The notes under the pieces: generated by a model
Told to the model about the DNA's origin: nothing
Seen by the model: only the letters and a program-made list of their open reading frames with translations
Databases searched by the model: none
Program-made: the position numbers and the translations under genes
DNA from: Carex sylvatica
Taxonomy: Eukaryota > Streptophyta > Magnoliopsida > Poales > Cyperaceae
Direction of reading: 5' to 3'
Length of the DNA: 27,549 bases
Assembly: GCA_964058845.1 (NCBI GenBank)
Contig: CAXKVR010000347.1
Location: forward strand, 1 to 27,549
Shown here: positions 26,173 through 27,549 of the stretch, piece after piece
Layout of the letters: each line of letters begins with the position of its first letter
How positions within the stretch are numbered: the stretch's first letter is position 1

Positions 26173-26476
26173 CTGTATTAGAATTGTACAAAAATGCATA
26201 TACGTAGGATTTATTTTTATTTCCGATTGAAGGGTAAATTTCTGAAGAAAAAAAAAAAAATGGAATTGAAGTGAAATGTAAGGCCACCATGGGAGATGCC
26301 AGTTCCTAGCTGCTATATATAGGCTACATTAGTGAAGATTTGAGCTACATGCAATACAATATATACTTAAATATCTTTAAGAAAAGTGAAAATGATATTA
26401 GTTTTAAATGTTTCATTTAATAAAATAAAAGATTAATGCTTTGATTAATACTGTTTCCAGTTTATTTAGACTAACT
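26173..26476 (-). other. 5' flank of the DUF642 fragment (possible intron, exon 1 remnant and TATA)
   Basis: Read on the minus strand there is a CTATATATAG box (26313-26322), then a CCCATGGTGGCC context (about 26291) opening MVALHFTSIPFFFFFF, then AT-rich sequence to the acceptor at 26173. This could be a decayed promoter and signal-peptide exon, but the peptide is low-complexity and the exon call is weak. Together with 25952-26172 it is found only in copy B. Confidence 0.3.
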
Positions 26477-26868
26477 GGACGAACCATTTCTGAATTATGT
26501 TTGCATAGCACCAACCAGAATAAATCAGATTCAAAGAGTTTAAAAAAATCAGACTTCATTAGAATCATAGATAAGAACAAAACAGAATTCAGACTTTATG
26601 ATTTTAACAACTGAAGGACTTCATTAACAACAGAAATTTATTCATAGATAGATAAGAAGAAGAAAACAAAAATAAAAACAAAAATCAATGCCAGTAACAA
26701 TGAATTTGCATTTCAACTTCAAACTTGATTACATTATTTGTCGCTGGACTCATTTTGGCATAATACATAATTAACCTCAACTTCCAATAAACCTAACTCC
26801 ATACCAGAATAAGTAACCACTATCTGTCTTATGAGACCATAAAAAACCCTAAACCCTAACCCGACTAA
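26477..26868. other. Noncoding spacer with telomere-type motif, copy B
   Basis: Homologous to 23028-23444 with many indels. One CCCTAAACCCTAACCC cluster lies at 26847-26862, next to the stop codon of the minus-strand gene. Confidence 0.55.
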
Positions 26869-27291
26869 TTAGACCATAGAAGATGGAGGCCTTTGGATTG
26901 GCCCCACCGAGGACCTGAAATATCCGTCAGAGATGATCTTGTCCTCCTTGCACAAATGGAATTCCTTAATCAAACAGTAATTCAAGGCCTTGTCACAATA
27001 CTTGCACGCCCCCCGAGGAAGTCCAACGTGAACATGGAGGCAGACGGCCTTCTGACGGATAAGGTCGGAATTCGCCCTCATGCGGACTATCTCTCCGTTG
27101 CTACGCACGAAGAAAACGGTGATTTCGTCATGGCTAGCTCCAACCACGTCAGACAGTCCTCCAACAACATCGGAGAAGCCTTGGGATGGAAGCACTACAA
27201 TAAACGAGCGATGTAGCGTGGTTCCACTCTCCAAGTCGCGGAAAATCACCGGGAGAAAGAGAGGGGAAGAGGTCAACGATATCGCCGCCAT
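26869..27291 (-). CDS. Uncharacterised 140-aa protein, copy B
   Basis: Near-identical to the copy A protein (MAAISLTSSPLF at the start, PPSSMV at the end). I chose the ATG at 27291 because it aligns with the copy A start; the frame stays open a few codons upstream but without another ATG. The Cys/His cluster (CLHVHV, CKYC, NYC, HLC) and the PB1-like core are unchanged. About 340 bases of the coding region are identical to copy A apart from synonymous changes, whereas the leader has lost its (CT)n tract and the 3' flank differs by many indels. The gene is not interrupted, so both copies could be expressed. Function unknown. Confidence 0.58.
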   Translation of the reverse strand: MAAISLTSSPLFLPVIFRDLESGTTLHRSFIVVLPSQGFSDVVGGLSDVVGASHDEITVFFVRSNGEIVRMRANSDLIRQKAVCLHVHVGLPRGACKYCDKALNYCLIKEFHLCKEDKIISDGYFRSSVGPIQRPPSSMV

Positions 27292-27549
27292 TTGAATCGC
27301 CAAAAAAAAAGGGAAGAACTAGACAGGGAAGAAGAACGGTGATTGAGAATTGAGAAGCTTAGCAAGTGAGAACAGTATATAGAAGGGTTAAAGAAGAACG
27401 GTATATAAAAGAGAAGGGGGCGCTATTTTGAGAACGGCTTTCGAATCTTGGATGTCTAATTTTAGCCTCACTATTTTAAGAAAGAAGAAACGATATATAA
27501 ATTAAAGAGAAGAATTTAAGCAAAATAAGGAAAGGGAGCGGGGGAATAC
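27292..27549. other. 5' flank of the copy B gene
   Basis: Corresponds to 23899-24118 plus the first bases beyond the hAT-like insertion. It has small insertions and deletions relative to copy A and ends in the empty target site GGGAGCGGGGGAATAC. Confidence 0.6.

Larger units (their letters stand above)
25519..27549. repeat. Segmental tandem duplication, copy B (runs off the window)
   Basis: Begins AACTAAGAATAGATTAAAAT, matching the start of copy A. It contains the LINE fragment with an internal deletion, a replaced middle section (about 25942-26476, with the DUF642 fragment), the spacer, and the second 140-aa gene. It ends at the window edge just past the point where copy A carries its hAT-like insertion. 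Confidence 0.88.

Overview
The window is plant nuclear DNA, almost certainly angiosperm. It is AT-rich, and its exons are short with GT..AG introns. It carries a Mutator-like element (MULE) transposase, a plant mobile domain (PMD) gene, plant LINE remnants, a DUF642 cell-wall-protein fragment and interstitial TTTAGGG-type motifs. No rRNA, tRNA or CRISPR array was seen. All calls come from reading the sequence; no searches were run.

Layout. (1) 1-5097: mostly intergenic. On the minus strand there is a TATA box and a probable signal-peptide first exon (726-657) whose gene leaves the window at the left edge. The stretch also holds a 120-bp tandem duplication, a (TA)n tract, a 64-nt nested hairpin and a foldback element. 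(2) 5107-12191: a complete-ended 7,085-bp MULE with ~150-bp terminal inverted repeats (TIRs) and a perfect 9-bp target-site duplication (TSD), TAAACCGTA. Inside, a decayed transposase on + converges on a five-exon decayed PMD gene on -. This matches the layout of maize MuDR, with a PMD gene in the second-gene slot. (3) 12408-19464: a second MULE-type element, unrelated in its TIRs, with a 9-bp near-perfect TSD. Its right TIR is split by a Harbinger-like element (16769-19429), which itself holds a hAT-like nonautonomous element (18657-19144). Its left TIR is split by an insert of unknown class (12462-13360). Its interior has GC-rich putative first exons just inside both TIRs, facing each other, so it may be a gene-carrying (Pack-MULE-like) element.

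(4) 19474-21966: LINE 3' remnants on the minus strand. (5) 21967-27549: a tandemly duplicated unit. Each copy has a + strand LINE 3' fragment followed by a minus-strand 140-aa (copy A) or 141-aa-scale (copy B) single-exon ORF of unknown function. The two ORFs are almost identical although the flanks have diverged by many indels. Copy A carries a 685-bp hAT-like element with a perfect 8-bp TSD, and copy B shows the matching empty site. In copy B a minus-strand DUF642 gene fragment replaces part of the LINE tail.

Best candidates for unusual biology are the MULE-plus-PMD element, the nested second element with paired cargo exons, and the conserved duplicated 140-aa gene with a PB1-like core and a Cys cluster.
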